In this document: positions 1 to 13,800 of the stretch, one piece after another
Layout: each line of letters starts with the position of its first letter
How positions within the stretch are numbered: position 1 is the first letter of the stretch
Origin: Bolinopsis microptera
Lineage: Eukaryota > Ctenophora > Tentaculata > Lobata > Bolinopsidae
Direction: 5' to 3'
DNA: 64,000 bases
Assembly: GCF_026151205.1 (NCBI RefSeq)
Contig: NC_087073.1
Location: 11,501,578-11,565,577 of the forward strand
The notes under the pieces: model-generated
What the model was told of the DNA's origin: nothing
The model's input: only the letters and a program-made list of their open reading frames with translations
The model's database searches: none
Position numbers and translations under genes: made by a program

Positions 1-252
1 AGAGGAAGGAAAAAGAATAACGGGACAAACAATTAATTAAAGTATTTATAGGAGCATTAGATATTGTAATTACAAGCTACAATAATAAATCACTGACTAA
101 AACTTCTAATTAAAATGACACTTGGTACGCTCGCCCATTTTCACTGGTCAGTCTGAACTTCGGTTTAGCACGTTGTACACTTATTCACCTAAGTTTCAGA
201 ATTTGTTCAGTTTAGCAGAGTTAGTACCCGTGTTTCAATAAATCAAAAGGTA

Positions 253-771
253 TCAGGGGAGTTCTTTAATAATGTTACGGTCATCTAGAATACCGAACTT
301 CCTGAAAACGTTATCATATTTCCTCAGACAACGTTTAATGCCTTTAATCAGTCTATCACGGCTATATCCTCTATCAATTAGAATTTTGAATATTTTGTGA
401 AGATGTGAGGTAAAGATATCCAATCTAGTGCAAACATTACCATATCTAAGAACTTGACTTGAAAAAACGTTGTAGCCAACCTCGGTTGGGATGTTACTGT
501 GAGGAAATGTAAGGGATACAACATGAAAATTAAAATCATCAGTTTTGTTATACATTGATATTTCTAGTCCTTCTGTGGAAATATTAATATTTAAATCAAG
601 GTAGTTAATGATTTTATTATTGGAACCAGCTCGCTCCATCTCCAATGAATTAGGATAAATATCTTTAATCAATTTATGAAAGTAAAGGAAGTTAATAATA
701 GATAAATCGTCAACATATCGTTTATTATTGGATAATATCTTTGCTTTGGATAATATCTTTGCTAATCCCAT
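253..771 (-). pseudogene. Reverse-transcriptase fragment of a retroelement
   Basis: This open frame of 172 codons starts just before an RT catalytic box, RYVDDL (RT motif C, YVDD), near residue 18. It continues with a conserved-looking segment (YLDLNINI, DDFNFHVV, SNIPTEVGYN, LRYGNVCT) that I associate with reverse transcriptases common as uncharacterised proteins in cnidarian genomes. The fingers and palm motifs that should precede YVDD are absent upstream, so the copy is 5'-truncated. The first 16 residues are probably not original coding sequence. The clade (Penelope-like or another) cannot be settled from this stretch. It is most likely a dead retroelement relic rather than a host gene. 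Confidence 0.55.
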
Positions 772-1076
772 AAGACATAACGTAAATATAATGAATTTTG
801 CCCCCCTTCCCGCATCCCTGTATAAGAAGTAAAATCATATTGACTTCACTATACTACAAGGTCCTATCCGTACCTCAAAATTTGGTAATCTGCTGTAAAC
901 CAAGCGACCAGTATGGAGTAACCCACCATGAACTCCATATTTATTCTTTCTCCCTTAATAAAATGTGATCAATTAACAACACTGAAAGCTTTGCTGCTAC
1001 ATTGCAGTTATATAAATTTCATTCTATCATCATACCGTTATCTGCTTAATAAGAATTGATCCTTTATAGCTGGGAT

Positions 1077-1232
1077 ATGCCACGCCCAGAAGAGCTGAGA
1101 TTAACAGAGTACGGTTCAGAAGACAGTGATTACGATGAGGACATCTTCAACAACTCTATCATACACAGCTATGAGAAAAAGGTTCCTTTTTTTAAATCTC
1201 GTAGCAACAAAATTGATTTGAACATTTATTAA
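1077..1232 (+). CDS. Candidate terminal exon or small ORF, acidic tail
   Basis: A 51-codon frame begins with ATG and is preceded by an acceptor-like CTTTATAG at about 1069, in phase with W-D-M. The peptide is hydrophilic and acidic (EYGSEDSDYDEDIF) followed by a basic end, which looks like a cytoplasmic tail. It is too short for database-free recognition. It could be the last exon of a gene that begins left of the window, or an exon ending at the internal AAAAAG|GT donor-like site, or simply chance. The non-random composition compared with the surrounding AT-rich sequence is the only support. Confidence 0.3.
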   Translation: MPRPEELRLTEYGSEDSDYDEDIFNNSIIHSYEKKVPFFKSRSNKIDLNIY

Positions 1233-2148
1233 CAGAATCCTTTTGGCTCATTCCGCTCTCACAGGTGTGAATTGCAGACAAAATTGTAAATCATAAAAAT
1301 TTATTTTTATATTACACGACATTTTAATCTGCTGTCCGCTGAGGTTAAAATTCTATATTTGTATGCATTAGTGCATATATATTTGATAATTTACCTGTTG
1401 CGAGAAAGAAATGGTTAAAGTTTAAATGGTTTTCTCCACTTCTCCACTGTTTGACGATTTAACTATTAATCTAGTGCTCAGTACAAAATAAGTTTAAATA
1501 ACAGATCTGGTCAACTTCACTATACAATCTACATTCACATCATGACCAGAGGGCAATTAGGTGATGAAACACTCGCCCGTTACCAGGCCTGCAGTAATTG
1601 GGTAAATGTATATGCAAGGTGGCTCTTGCACAACCTATCTCCATATATGGTATAATTAGTTAAATAGTCTCGCTAATCGACCGTAAGACGGACGCAGCTT
1701 CTTACCCCGATCTTGCTACGTAATAAGGTAGAGTCTGTGTGTGTGTGTACTGTGTGAGGCATCAGTCAGTGTACACATGAACATAGTACACACAGTACAG
1801 CTTATTTTATCTATAATGATAAAAGACTAATCACTGTTGGGGTACAATTCTTGCTAACTACCCCCGTACTACCTTTGTACAATGTACCTACAAGTCCTAC
1901 ATTGTAGTACCTGTGATAACATTATATGGTTTGGTACAAGCTATTGTACCGATAACCTAACGGCACACATTTAGGTATTTGGAATGTGGAATATCAATAC
2001 TTTTGTATGCTCGGCTGAGGAGACAAAAAGACTATGCTGGATATAGACACATGTGTAAATCTGAAAATAATACGTCGTGATCGGTAAACCTATCTAAAAT
2101 ATTAGTTCTGAGATGACATGCGGCATTGTAGAGACACATGCTTTATAC

Positions 2149-2186
2149 GGGGGGGGGGGGGGGGGGGGGGGGGGGGTGGGGGGGGG
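2149..2186. repeat. Poly-G homopolymer run
   Basis: This is an almost pure run of 38 G residues with one T. The exact length may be unreliable in the assembly. Such tracts can form G-quadruplexes; no gene is attached to it. Confidence 0.9.
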
Positions 2187-4895
2187 CCTTTATACAGACA
2201 TATCTTTATTCGAGCTACAACAATTTGCAGACGTAGTTACTATTGTCCATTCTCAGTTTATTCAAGTTATATTATTATATATTATATTGTTATTATGATA
2301 TTCAGCAGTCATCTTATTATTATTTATTAAAACCTTCAAAAAGACAAATTGTCTTATACATAGATTGATTCACCTCAAATGATATATAAATATCAGCCTC
2401 ATATATCACAAGATTGAGAAACATCTCGAGATGCCGTTAAACTGGAACCACTCAATCGTGCCCTGTAAGTGTTTACAGTGCATTCCAGACTTCATGAGGA
2501 GGTGCCACGCTGGTTACCATGGTTACACGTGATACCTAACTACCAGTCATGTGATCTGTAATTATATAATGATACCGTAATTAGCTAATTAGACACTGTA
2601 GGATACCCGCACCATGACAACTTGTTACCATGACAACTTGTTACCGAGAATACCTGTCCACCTGCTGACCAAGTCATGCTCAGTTGAGCAATACGTTTTA
2701 GAGGGGTCGTGTTATGCAACATTTGATCACTACTACGTGGAGGAACATGTCACCTGAGTGCAGATAGGAGATTATTGCACAACATGATGATACGTAAAAC
2801 TAAATACTCTGTAAGTATATAATTCCACTGCTGTCACTTTTAATCTAGTGGTAGCACTCACAAAATCAGTAAATGGTAATAACTACTACGCCCATGGTAG
2901 CACAGGTGTTTTTAAAAGTTATAACTTTCTAGTGAATTGTAGGACGGTGACCGTAAAACAGTGTTCGTATTATAAAACTCGATATTTTATTCCTCGCCTT
3001 TACTATTCGTGCATAAAATACGTTATTAATCCGCCGCTCTAAAAACTGCTGTCATTAATTTGTCGTTATTACCAGCAGTATAAGCTCCATAAATTTCTTT
3101 TCTATGACAAAAAACGGATTCGACGCTTTATTTTCCAATCTTCCCTCGAGTCGTAACTACGGAGAATGAAAAGAATTTACAGAGGAATTGAGTGATGAAA
3201 AGATTGTTTATGAGCATTAATTATACCTCATATGGAGCTGTTGTTTCCTCGTCACAAGGTTTTCATTAAGCCTTTTGACGATACATGGGTAACACAGTCG
3301 CCACACTTGTGCAATTATATGAGTTATACACATAAATACTGGTGTCGGACCAACGTATGATTTGTCTGTGAACCTACCAAATGTTTGAATTAAGGAAGTG
3401 TCCAACCTCCCTGTCAGGCAACTCTTTTGTGTCTCCAAATATTACTCTCCTTCACAGTTAAAGCACACAAGTTAACTCCCGGTGTGTACACTGTGTACTT
3501 TATACATATTATTACTGTGATATTACTGTACCGTGTGTATTTTGTGGTATCCCATGTGGCCCTGCCCTCAATTCCACATTATACATTGTTTGTAGGGTTT
3601 TAGTGTGGTGCACATTTACTATATTTATTGTGATAAGTTTGTTAATTAAGTTTTTTATGAATAATAATTACGCTAATCATGTAAATATAATTTTTTTTCT
3701 TCCTCTTTCATTGTTCGTGCTACGCCTAATTAATACTGAACTGCTAGAAAATAGTATTTGAAGTTTGAACGTTATTAACAATAAATCAGGCCTTGAGAAA
3801 ATGTAATCTTTTAGATGAAAGACATGTCAAATGAGCTTTTGAACTTTTTGGGACTTCTAGTTGTCACACTGACGTGTCAGCGTCCCGTGCAATGTCACGT
3901 GGGTCACTCTTTGGTCTCTCTCGTCATTCACGTTATAATAATATGTTATTAGTCATATCAAATCTTCAGTGTGACAACTAAAAGGTAACTACAGGGTGTC
4001 TCACTCTATACCTACTAGTCTTTGTTGCTCAATCTTGTTAAACTCGGAGCTCTGTTTAGACAGTAGAGACCGCGCACGAGTAAGTGTTAACCATGATTAC
4101 TACTCGCTAAGTCTATAATCATGTAAGTGTTCACAGGCAATCATACTACGTTTATTACTAATCATCTGACATTTGCCGTTACTTATGAATTATTAAATAG
4201 TTATCATTAGCGTGTTAAAGTTTCCAGTTATCATTTAAGATTTTATTTGTTGTGGGTAAGGTTCTGGACATTTTAGGACCGTAATGTCTCAGTCAATAAG
4301 AGAAATGCTTAATTTGAACCTAATTCAGTTTCTTGTAAATCACACATCAAACGAATTTGAGAAATTTTCTTTGTTCCACAACTTGGCTGTGTGGTATACT
4401 GTTATTACTGTATTGTTGAATAGTATTCTAATAGACAATAAGATGATAATCAAATACATCTCCAGAACACATTCGTACACTATCAGTAGATTTTAGCTTC
4501 TGTTTGTATTGTGTCATCTCCTGATTTCTATTAACTTACGTGTAGCAGTCAATAGTTGCACAACCCAGTGCATATGTACAGTTTTGCATTATTATTATTT
4601 TATTATTATCCGTTATCGTTATGTCTGATAATTCTTGCTTTATTTGCTGTTTTATGGATATAAGGTTGCTCAATGCTGCTAATATTATACCGATGTTGCA
4701 ACTTAATGCCCTGACAACAATACTTATCACAGTCCTCTAGCTCCCTTGACATTTATCTCATCCATATTAAAACGTTCCTCACCTCATCCCCAAGTATTGT
4801 ACGTCACTTTAACACGTCACTTTAACACGTGACTATAACACGTGACTTTGTTTCAGAAGAGCAGATGTACTAGAGGTAAGATCTGCGGAGTGACC

Positions 4896-7800
4896 ATGTT
4901 GGGTGTTACCCTACTCCTGACCTCAATAGTAGTCACAGTCACAGTTTACCCCTACTTCCCCCGGTCATGTGACACAGCTACTGGTCTCCTGCCTGGTGAT
5001 ATTATCCCTGTGTGAGTACTCACTTATATCTTTCTTTCAGATTATAATTAACTAATTATTTACTAACTAACATCTTTATTTTTGTTCTGTGATACTGCTA
5101 AAATTGAAAGTAACTAAACTGGGAAAATATGTATCTGTACTAGATTTTAAGCTTGTCGAAATTCCCATGGCAACGGCTCAAAAACACGGAAAATTGACCT
5201 TTCGCAAGGAAAAAAGTAAGGTTGTTAGAAAAGTTTTACTGTTCATCAAGTAGTGAAAGTACTCTCTGCAATTATATGTATTGTACTCTAGTCTCTGCAA
5301 TATGTATTGTACTCTAGTCTCTGCAATATGTATGTATTATATCTTGCAGATAATTCTACTTATTTATGTTTCTCACTGCATCAAATCCCATCAATTATCA
5401 GCATTTGATGCGTCGTACTACACAAAACACACGTCATACTTATACACCTATAGATATTATATAGATATTCTTGTCCTTCAGCGGTTATTATCTGTACCAG
5501 CTTTAAACTACGAAACACAATGTTTCTTGTGCTCCCTAACATTGCGCTCCCTAACATTGCGCTCCCTAACATTGCGCTCCCTAACATTGCGCTCCCTAAC
5601 ATTGCGCTCCCTAACATTGTGCTCCCTAACATTGCGCTCCCTAACATTGCGCTCCCTAACATTGCGCTCCCTAACATTGTGCTCCCTAACATTGCGCTCC
5701 CTAACATTGTGCTCCCTAACATTGTGCTCCCTAACATTGTGCTCCCTAACATTGTGCTCCCTAACATTGTGCTCCCTAACATTGTGCTCCCTAACATTGT
5801 GCTCCCTAACATTGTATCTTTAACTTTTTTTTAATACTTTTCAAACTACTCTAAAGTTATTAATAAATCAACAAACATCTGATCAAGTCAACGTAACATA
5901 TAAATGAAACTCGTTCTTAAATAATGTAATATTATACATAATGCATTATATAATACTGCGTATCCAATAAACCGCATATTTCGATATCGTGATCTTCGCG
6001 TTTACTAAAAATACGAATAATCTTTCACGAATAATGATGTCGTGAAACTAGAGTAATAATAACTCAGAATTAAATAAAAAGATTAATCATCAACACTAAT
6101 CAACACCTTCGAAATTTTGTGATCAGATGGAAAATCAACTTCACTGCTCATAATTATATCTCCCTTTCCATAATCGTGTGGTGGTATTGAGCGTACCCTG
6201 TCCCTCTCCTGGAAAGCGATCAACCTGATCACCATCAGTGTCATAAACAACAATTGTTACTGACGGTTCTATTGATGGTTTCCTCTTCTTCCTCTTCTTC
6301 TTGCAGTATATAAGCAAACCTATCGCAAGACAAAGCACTGCTAGCAGTATTGAAGCGAGTATGATAGAATAAGACTTCTTACTTATGACCTGAAGAGTTT
6401 GCTGATACACACAAGATCCGTTGCTCTGTGAGCTCCAGTCCCACATATCCCCCTCCGGACAGACACAGCTGGACTGAGTATTGTTAGCTGAGGTACCAGA
6501 AGGACATTCTGTGCATCTCAGAGCACCCCTAACACTCACTGAGCCTTGTGGGCAATTGTGACAGCTTGTTTCGTTCCAGAACATTCCAACGTTGCAAGAA
6601 CAGTAGGCAGAACCAGCTGCAGACACTGTTCCTTCCGGGCAACCTAAACATGACGTCTCTCTTTCGCTATTGTATGTATTTTGTGGACACAATTCACAGG
6701 AACCACCAGTTTGATCTTCCAAATCGGGCCATTTCCATACCTGCCCTGCCACACAGCTACATGATGTATTGTTATTCAATGGTTGTGATCCTGATGGGCA
6801 CCCAAAACATTGTAGAGCACCCGGTGGACTTGCAGAGTTTTCAGTACAACTCCGGCATTCAGCTCCACTCCAGAACATGCCGGCTACACAAGAACAGTGT
6901 GCTGAACCGGCCGATGAAGTGGTGGACCTGGGACAAGTGGTGCAGGAAGTCTGAATACCTGTCACTGCTTTATAAGTGTTAGACGGACACCGTTCACAGG
7001 ATTCTAATCTGCGGTATTTACCCGGTGAACACTCCCTAGCACAGCCCAGAAACACATCCTCGCCGTGGTTACAGTTGTGATGAGTGTCATTGTAGCTGCA
7101 TGATGTCCACTCAGGTGAGGTGCAGATGACGTCATCCAGTGTGATCTGGTAATTATGAGACGTCCACAACCGTCCAGACCTCCAGCTGCTGTTAGTGTCA
7201 AATCCCAGCAGTTTACAAATGGCAGTGGCGGAATCATTGCTGAACCCATCACGGCACACGGTGCCACCATTGTACAGCAGCATACCTTCTCGGTACTCTG
7301 TCGTTATTTCATTCTCATGGTGGTCCACTAACTTGAAAATGCAACCTGAAATATATCCCCTATAACTGCCTTACATCTGTGTATTTGTATCTTACTTAAG
7401 TAAATATTTTAAGGAAATAAGATTTGCCGACGCTTTAACCAAGAACCAATGGAACAGTTTCATTTACACTATTATACCATAATTAGGAAACATGATTTAT
7501 TGGTCGGGATAACTCAAACCTTTACAAGTAAGAAACACATCTTCATCGTGAACACAATCATTTAGAGTCGTATTGAAACTGCAAGATGTCCAGTCTGTAG
7601 AGGAGCAGCTGACTTCTTCAATTGTTATAGAGTACCCTTCTTGGAGAGACGGCCAATGAGTCGTATTCGACCAGCTGCTATGTGATTTGAATCCCATAAG
7701 GTTACATATAGCAGTGGCAGCGTTACTGCCGAACCCGTCGTCACAAACTGTACCCCCGTTGTACAACAGCAGACCTTCCTGGTGTTCTGATGTTATTTCT

Positions 7801-10800
7801 GTTCCATATTGGTCTACCAATTTGAATTTGCAACCTGAAATAAGTCATCTTTCAAAACACATAATGCGGCTATAACGAAGGTACGATACATTTTGTTGTC
7901 TACAAAAGATGGTAGTCACATTAGTTGTTTATAGGAGGGACAGAAGCAAACATGTTGTTAAATGTACAGTGCACACTTCTTACCTCCATCTGACACCAAC
8001 AAGATGATAATGGTGAGCTTTAGAAGATGCATTCTTACGATAAAGAGCAAAACAGTGAACGACTTGAGCTTACCGAAACAACCATTGTGAAAACGTTTGC
8101 GGCTACATTTTAGCCTATCTAATTTATCATTACATCTTTAAAATCATTTCTGTAAAGTCTCCCTTTCTCTTTATCAAATTTGCATAGCAGATTTAGAGAA
8201 ATAGTTCACCGGGATTTACCAAATCTGACCGTTACAATGACCGCGATCTCCTGTTTGATATTTAGGAAAAGATCGTGTTTAACCTTAAACTGACTACACG
8301 AAGTTTACTGAGTAAAGAAGAAAAAGGCAGTGCTAGCTCGGTGGTCACGATAAACTGCATAATATCCAGTCTCCATTTTCCTACTTAGCGGTATTTTTCT
8401 ATCTATTCACTTCATTTGGTCAACGGTCAATGCAGAAACTTACATAGCAAAGGCATTTAAAGAACAAATCCTTGACGCAATTTAACAATTATTGCAGCCT
8501 CTCAAATTGCAACAGAAGATCATAATAACTGGTAATATGTGGAATGCTGGTCAAATCCCATTCATTGCGGATTTTGCGAGTCATTCTCACCCAGAATCTC
8601 ATACATTGATTTACATTGATTATACCGGTCTCCAGATGCGGCATTAGGTGTGATGAGAATTGCTGAATTGCAATTCGTAATGCCGCCAGGGCTGAACAGG
8701 TCTGTTGACGCGATCCAGCAATTAAATATGCATGACGTACAATACAATGGTTATAATATTACGTACTGACTTGCTGGAAATTTTCAACTCAATCAGCCAA
8801 GAAACGTGGAGCAGGTCTACTCTGCCTAGAGTTGGTATCGCATGTTGTAATATATGCCATGCGAGAAAGAAAAAATCGCAGTCAGAGATCCAGGGCCAGT
8901 AACTAAACAATCCTTCTTCCACCAACTGTAAATAGTTTTACATATTTATATGTAAATTTGTAAATATGTAATTTATATATGGTTTATAGACCACCTGATC
9001 GTCACATTCTTTCAGACACTATGATCTTTGGCTATATCCTGATCTTACCACCTTAACTTTCCAAGGAAAAGTTGAGATACAGATAAAGGTTTGATATTAT
9101 ATTTGCGGTTCTGATACATTACCAATCGTCCAAATTCGTCAGAAAGCCATAAACGGAGTAAATATAAACGGAGTAAATATCATTGGTTCCTATTTATAGT
9201 TCTATTGAATGATGAATCTTCTTTGCTTACCAATTATTGTTTAAACACTAAAGTTAATAAGAATCTAATGAGAAGAGTTTTGTGTAAAGAGTGAAATGTC
9301 CCAGGTGCTCAAAAGAACGAAATGTATCGTGTTGAACTCACTCGACCAAAACATAACGGATATTAAACTGAAGCAGAAGGACGGGACCCTGCTTATGACA
9401 GAGGACTTCTCTTTTGTATCGTAAGTATGAGCCGAGAATCCTTATTTGGGCATTATGTTGTTTGCTGTCAAAAATGTATAGCGATGGAGGAAAAGCCTAA
9501 TTTAATGTAAACAAGCAAATGTCCCTAGGACCCAAAATTATTCTGATCTCAAACTTGATACATATAATTAGAAAACATATATTTATTCAACCTATAACTC
9601 GAAATTTATCTCAGAGAGCACGAGTTTCTAGTGATTCCTCTGCGAGCGAAGCTAGAGGAAGAGGATTACACACTGGTGATAGAGTACGAGGCGGAGGTGC
9701 GGCACGCCCTCAAGGGTTTCTACCGCTCTTATTACACAACCAGTTCCGGGGAGAAGAGGTAAAAATCAAATCTTTTATATTTTACTATGATTCAAATAAA
9801 TGTGCATATATTGGAATCATTTGATACGCCAGTTAAACACTAAACACAGTTAACTTACTTTGTGATACTTCAGAGTTGCAGCAGTGACTCAGTTCGAGGC
9901 GTCGTACGCGCGCCACGCCTTCCCCTGCTTTGACGAGCCTCAGTATAAAGCCACATTTACCATCTCCATCGTGAGGGACACGGAGCATACAGCTCTCAGG
10001 TATTTATATATCTACATGTGGTCCATTGTATTAATATCTACTTGATAGATAGTAGTGATATTATGTACTATCTTTGTAATTTTGAATCGGGAAGGTTCCA
10101 TACAGACCAACAGTCGAATCGTATTCAAAAATCAAACCCTGATACAGCTCCCTTAGTTAACAGAAAGTTTAGAATAAGCAACACAACTACCCTAACAATA
10201 ACCACGCCCCAGTAACATGCCAAAGTTTAGAATAAACAACATAACCACCCTAACAATAACCACGCCCCAGTAACATGCCAAAGTTTAGAATAAACAACAT
10301 AACCACCCTAACAATAACCACGCCCCAGTAACATGCCAAAGTTTAGAATAAGCAACATAACCACCCTAACAATAACCACGCCTCAGTAACATGCCAAAGT
10401 TTAGAATGAGCAACACAGCCACCCTAACAATAACCACGCCCCAGTAACATGCCAAAGTTTAGAATAAACAACATAACCACCCTAACAATAACCACGCCTC
10501 AGTAACATGCCAAAGTTTAGAATAAGCAACACAGCCACCCTAACAATAACCACGCCCCAGTAACATGCCAAAGTTTAGAATAAACAACATAACCACCCTA
10601 ACAATAACCACGCCTCAGTAACATGCCGAAGTTTAGAATAAACAACATAACCACCCTAACAATAACCACGCCTCAGTAACATGCCGAAGTTCAGAATAAA
10701 CAACATAACCACCCTAACAATAACCACGGCCCAGTAACATGCCAAAGTTTAGAATAAGCAACATAACCACCCTAACAATAACCACGCCCCAGTAACATGC

Positions 10801-13800
10801 CAAAGAACGCGACAGTAGCATACGGAGAGGGTGGTTTATTGTTGGACACGTTCGAGAAAAGTGTTAAAATGAGTACTTATTTAGTTGCTTTTATGGTTAT
10901 GGACTTCACAAGTCGATCAACTACCACATCTTCTAATGTGCTGGTAAGTGGCCTGCTTTTGCATTAGTTACCAAACGTTTCTATAAACGTTTTGAGAAAG
11001 ATACATTTTAGCAATAATTGTGTGGTAAATTCGGGTTATGATTTCTTTCATCAATCGTATGGTTGTTTTGTGCTATTGGAATGTGGATAATTGAAACGTT
11101 CCCCAGATACGGATCTGGTCTCGCTCGGAAACCGAACACCAGACTGAGTACGCTTTGGAATGCGCTAAGAAACTCCTGGAGTACTACGAGGGCTTATTTG
11201 GAATTCCATTCCCTCTTCCTAAACAAGGTATTTATCCCCCATTTATTACACAATTGTTACTAAACAAGGTATTTGTTACTAGTGACACTACTAGTGTTAC
11301 TAGTGACACTACTAGTGACACTAGTAACACTAGTAGTGTCACTAGTAACACTACTAGTGACACTAGTAACACTAGTAACACTAGTAGTGTGAGTTAAATG
11401 TACTCATTGCAGTCTTCTGATCCTTAGATATTATCCAACAATGGAAGACCAAGTTCGGTTTTATTGGCCACTAGTTAGGAAGGTTGAGCACTTAAACTTG
11501 CTAGCTCCAGTTAACTCCATATCATAACGGTGGTGAATCGTTTCGAGCACAGTAAATTAGTGCAATCGTGTGAGACCACTAGCTAGTTCGTTATTCCCTA
11601 GGCACTACAACCTCTCTGCATTCATCTTAGCACACTAGTGTGGAAATCTCCAAATAGTTTCTGTTGCTGATGCTACAGAAACCATGTATTAAGTACAAGT
11701 CAATAATGCGACCATGTCCTCCAGATCTGGTAGCAGTGCCTGACTTTAACAGCGGTGCCATGGAGAACTGGGGGTTAATTACCTACAGAGAAACCAGTAT
11801 ATTGTACGACAAAAAAGAGACCAGTAACTCATTTAAAAGACGTGTTGTGAGTGTTATTGCGCACGAACTGGCCCATCAGTGGTTCGGCAATCTCGTCACT
11901 ATGAAGGTACGTGGTCTATAAAACAAATTAACTGATTTAGTCTGATTTGATATCACTGTGTGGTAGTATATCTGAAGCAAGTGTCTTAGTAGAGCAGAAT
12001 TTAGAGAAATCTTTATTTCAGTGGTGGAATGATCTGTGGCTAAATGAAGGGTTCGCTAGCTACATGGAGTACGTTGCCAGTGATGTGGTAAAACCTGAGA
12101 TGGGCATGGTGAGTACAGAGCAATGTAGAGTTCTAATTTTGTCTTGAGTTTTAACAACTGTCTCTTTTCTCCTACTCCTAGTAAGTAAACATGATCAAAT
12201 GTACCTGATTATAACGCATACCACTCAACCACTGTCTCACATTCGACACCCCACAGCAAATGTACCTACAGAAGAATGGAATGCAGCGTGCTTTAAGTGC
12301 TGACTCCTTCTCAAACTCTCACCCAATTTCAAGTGAGGCTAACAACCCAGCGTCAATTGCGGAGATGTTTGACGCTATTTCTTACAGAAAGGTTTGCTTA
12401 CTGATTCTTGATACTTTAGATTCGCTCAATTATTCAGCAGATTTGTTCGATGAACCTATGAATAGTCCGAATTATGCATAACCATAGAGCGTTGCGTTCC
12501 TCTATTTGCATAACAAAGATTAAAATTCTGATATATTATTCATGGGACAGGTTTTATTATATTAGATATTATTCGAGGAACAAGAATTTTTATTTTTTGT
12601 TTCATTTATCGACATGATTCAGTGTATTTCGAGCTACACAGTCGACATCAAAAGAAAGTTTCGCCTGTATGAGTACTTAATTAAAGTAGTGGCACAAGGA
12701 GAGTGGAGACTTAATTAAGTGCTTTTTACTACATCTGGCCTAGCATTAATTAAAAGTTAAAAAAAAACGCTGGGTCCCCGCGTGTTACCGGGTTATACAC
12801 CACATTGTACCTCTATTATAAGCACCATAAAGTGAAACTTTACCAAATTAGCCATCTTCTGGGTGGTGGATTACAATAAAGTTCGCCCATTAAATGTTTA
12901 TTAAAAGCTTCTCCTTGCGGTTAACATGTTATGAGGAAATATTACATGTAACATATTAGGCTGGGTATAGTCTCACAGCCTCTAGGGGAAACCGGTCACT
13001 GTGGCGGAAGTCACTGCGGCGGTGTACAGTCCGGCGGAGGACGGTACAGTGGAGGCCGGTACGGCGGTACTTTCCAAAAAGGTTGGACGGAACGGCGGAT
13101 CACATGACACCCACTTTACTTTGGACAGTACGGCGGCACTAGAAACTGTACCTATAAGATAGACCTAGCACTGCTAATATAACAAAATCGATTAGCTTAA
13201 AAAAGTTCTATTTTCCTCTTTGTTACTTCGAAATTAATTTTAATTAAAATTAAATTGGATAAAGTTTAACATATGAGGGACCACATGCAAAACTGGTATA
13301 TCTGTTTTTGATAGTTTTGAGATAATTGTATTTTACTGATTTAAAAGATTCTATATCATGTGTAAAAAACACTTCTAAAAAATGGTATATCTGTCTATAT
13401 ACCATTTTTTCCCGATCCATGACTCAAAGTGCCGAAGGCACAAAAGAGTCAAGGACAAGGGTTAGCGATCGAGGTTTTTTTGTATATGGTAGCTTTGCGA
13501 CCGTACCTGCGAGCGTGCGTGCCTGCGTACGTTTCGCCCACGTGTCTGCCTGCGCAAAGTTATTTTGCGCGATCATCTGATTTAACAATTGTTGGCGCGC
13601 GGTGCTGAAATGTTCAAGTACATTGTTAATTTCACCATGTACGCATCCCGCTATAGGGACTAATTGATAGCATAGTATTATTATTTTGAGTTAGTATTAC
13701 TATTACTATTTTGCACAGATCCGTGTCAGGTATATGGTTAAATAGAAATATATAAATAGAAATATACACGATTTTCAAATTCAATATGGAATTATATCAA

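Larger units (their letters stand above)
772..4895. other. Mostly non-coding flank upstream of the aminopeptidase
   Basis: Apart from the small candidate exon at 1077-1232, I see no supportable gene here. The stretch holds a long G homopolymer at 2149-2186, a short GT run near 1737 and a direct repeat of ATGACAACTTGTTACC near 2612-2645. The core promoter of the aminopeptidase should lie in the last few hundred bases. A possible short 5' UTR exon ends at a GTAAG donor at about 4875, just after an acceptor-like TTTCAG. I could not identify a convincing TATA box. Confidence 0.4.

Noticed and set aside
2113-2330. Glycine-run frames
   Set aside because: They are produced by the poly-G tract.
5281-5834. 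Overlapping 104-180 codon frames on both strands
   Set aside because: They are translations of the 15-bp minisatellite, whose unit is a multiple of three and lacks stops; they are not proteins.
6548-6982. 144-codon + strand frame over the SRCR gene
   Set aside because: It is the antisense shadow of the cysteine-rich exon; the - strand frame has domain signatures, a TM helix and correct splice phases.
10166-11400. CRISPR-like array
   Set aside because: The direct repeats are head-to-tail without unique spacers, and this is a eukaryotic intron.
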